This document shows positions 63,801-64,000 of a DNA stretch of 64,000 bases, piece by piece. The stretch is taken from assembly GCF_000422505.1 (NCBI RefSeq), contig NZ_KE383866.1:416752-480751 (forward strand), in the 5' to 3' direction. The notes beneath the pieces are model-generated. The model ran no database searches. It saw only the letters and a list, made by a program, of their open reading frames with translations, and had not been told where the DNA came from. This DNA is from Paenibacillus pinihumi DSM 23905 = JCM 16419 (lineage in GTDB: Bacteria; Bacillota; Bacilli; Paenibacillales; Paenibacillaceae). The position numbers and the translations under genes were made by a program. Numbering within the stretch: position 1 is the first letter of the stretch; every line of letters begins with the position of its first letter.

Positions 63801-64000
63801 GGGTCTGTCAAGAATTATGTGTAAACTCATGAAAAGAGAATCTCCCCGATGGGGGAGAACGGCTCTCACGGCAAGTGTTGTCCGATACGCTCGGGAAAGA
63901 AGACCGAGAGTTGCAACAGCATCTGTCCCCAGTTTTGAACACGGCCTGTCCATTTGCGGGTGACGTCCATGGTGACTAAGTACAGCATCTTCAGCAGCGC
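63801..64000 (-). mobile_element. IS256-family insertion sequence (continues past window)
   Basis: The element end is at 63801 (GGGTCTGTCAAGAATTATGT, followed by GTAAA), the typical IS256-family terminal sequence, followed by a transposase reading inwards on the minus strand. The other end is beyond the window. Confidence 0.75.
63866..64000 (-). CDS. IS256-family transposase, C-terminal part
   Basis: The last 44 codons: ALLKMLYLVTMDVTRKWTGR VQNWGQMLLQLSVFFPERIG QHLP, stop at 63866. The 'K.LYL...D....W......NW....QL...F..R' ending is that of IS256/Mutator DDE transposases. The rest lies outside the window; its integrity is unknown. Confidence 0.78.
   Translation of the reverse strand, partial: ALLKMLYLVTMDVTRKWTGRVQNWGQMLLQLSVFFPERIGQHLP

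Noticed and set aside
1..64000. CRISPR arrays, tRNA or rRNA genes, prophage modules
   Set aside because: No evenly spaced direct repeats, cloverleaf-like or rRNA-like sequence, and no phage structural genes were seen by reading.

Overview
The window looks like a chromosomal segment of a Paenibacillus-type low/mid-GC Gram-positive bacterium. The evidence is strong AGGAGG-type ribosome binding sites with frequent TTG/GTG starts, a Bacillus-type Fnr with a C-terminal cysteine cluster, a YesM/YesN-type two-component system beside a sugar ABC importer, a copper-amine-oxidase-like N-terminal domain, many lipoprotein solute-binding proteins and many AraC/ROK/TetR/MarR regulators. This is an inference from gene content; no rRNA or marker gene is present. 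No tRNA, rRNA or CRISPR array was seen.

Layout. 1-4 kb: the tail of hflX, then a minus-strand sugar operon (MDR dehydrogenase, two TIM-barrel isomerases, AraC regulator). 4-9 kb: Fsr-like efflux pump, HemD-like protein, SRPBCC protein and small or secreted proteins. 9-14 kb: an ECF sigma/anti-sigma pair with a self-type promoter, a broken ABC ATPase gene, an NmrA-like reductase with a WYL regulator. 14-17 kb: a compact Fnr regulon (mobA, fnr, a DoxX gene), each preceded by an Fnr box near -41.5. 17-20 kb: XRE-cupin regulator with azlCD, DUF1349 protein, aldo/keto reductase. 20.5-27.6 kb: a CUT1 sugar importer with its YesM/YesN-like system; two long structured repeats bracket the importer. 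28-33 kb: two inverted, reciprocally decayed copies of an isomerase-acetyltransferase-ROK operon around an MFS and a VOC gene, with IS1182-type transposase scraps at the edge. 33-35 kb: OYE-family reductase and MarR regulator. 35-42 kb: a probable sulfur- or onium-compound locus (two-domain DUF427 protein, OpuC-like ABC importer, flavin monooxygenase, DMT exporter). 42-52.6 kb: a decayed TraB/GumN gene, an OmpR-type two-component system, then an operon of two CUT1 permeases, an HlyD-like adaptor and a lipoprotein, divergent from a second OmpR-type system. 52.7-59.1 kb: drug-efflux genes with TetR/AraC regulators and an epoxide hydrolase. 59.4-64 kb: a degraded, partly AT-rich area with an esterase fragment, a secreted matrixin-like metalloprotease with a membrane partner, a possible group II intron fragment, an IS1380 relic, a small lipoprotein and the end of an IS256-family element.

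The most notable observations are the reciprocally decayed inverted operon (28.0-33.1 kb), the pair of structured repeats whose outer arms differ in sequence but stay self-complementary (20.5 and 23.9 kb), and the Fnr regulon around 15-17 kb. Several genes are broken by one-base changes, three of them in homopolymer runs, so sequencing error has to be weighed against real decay.
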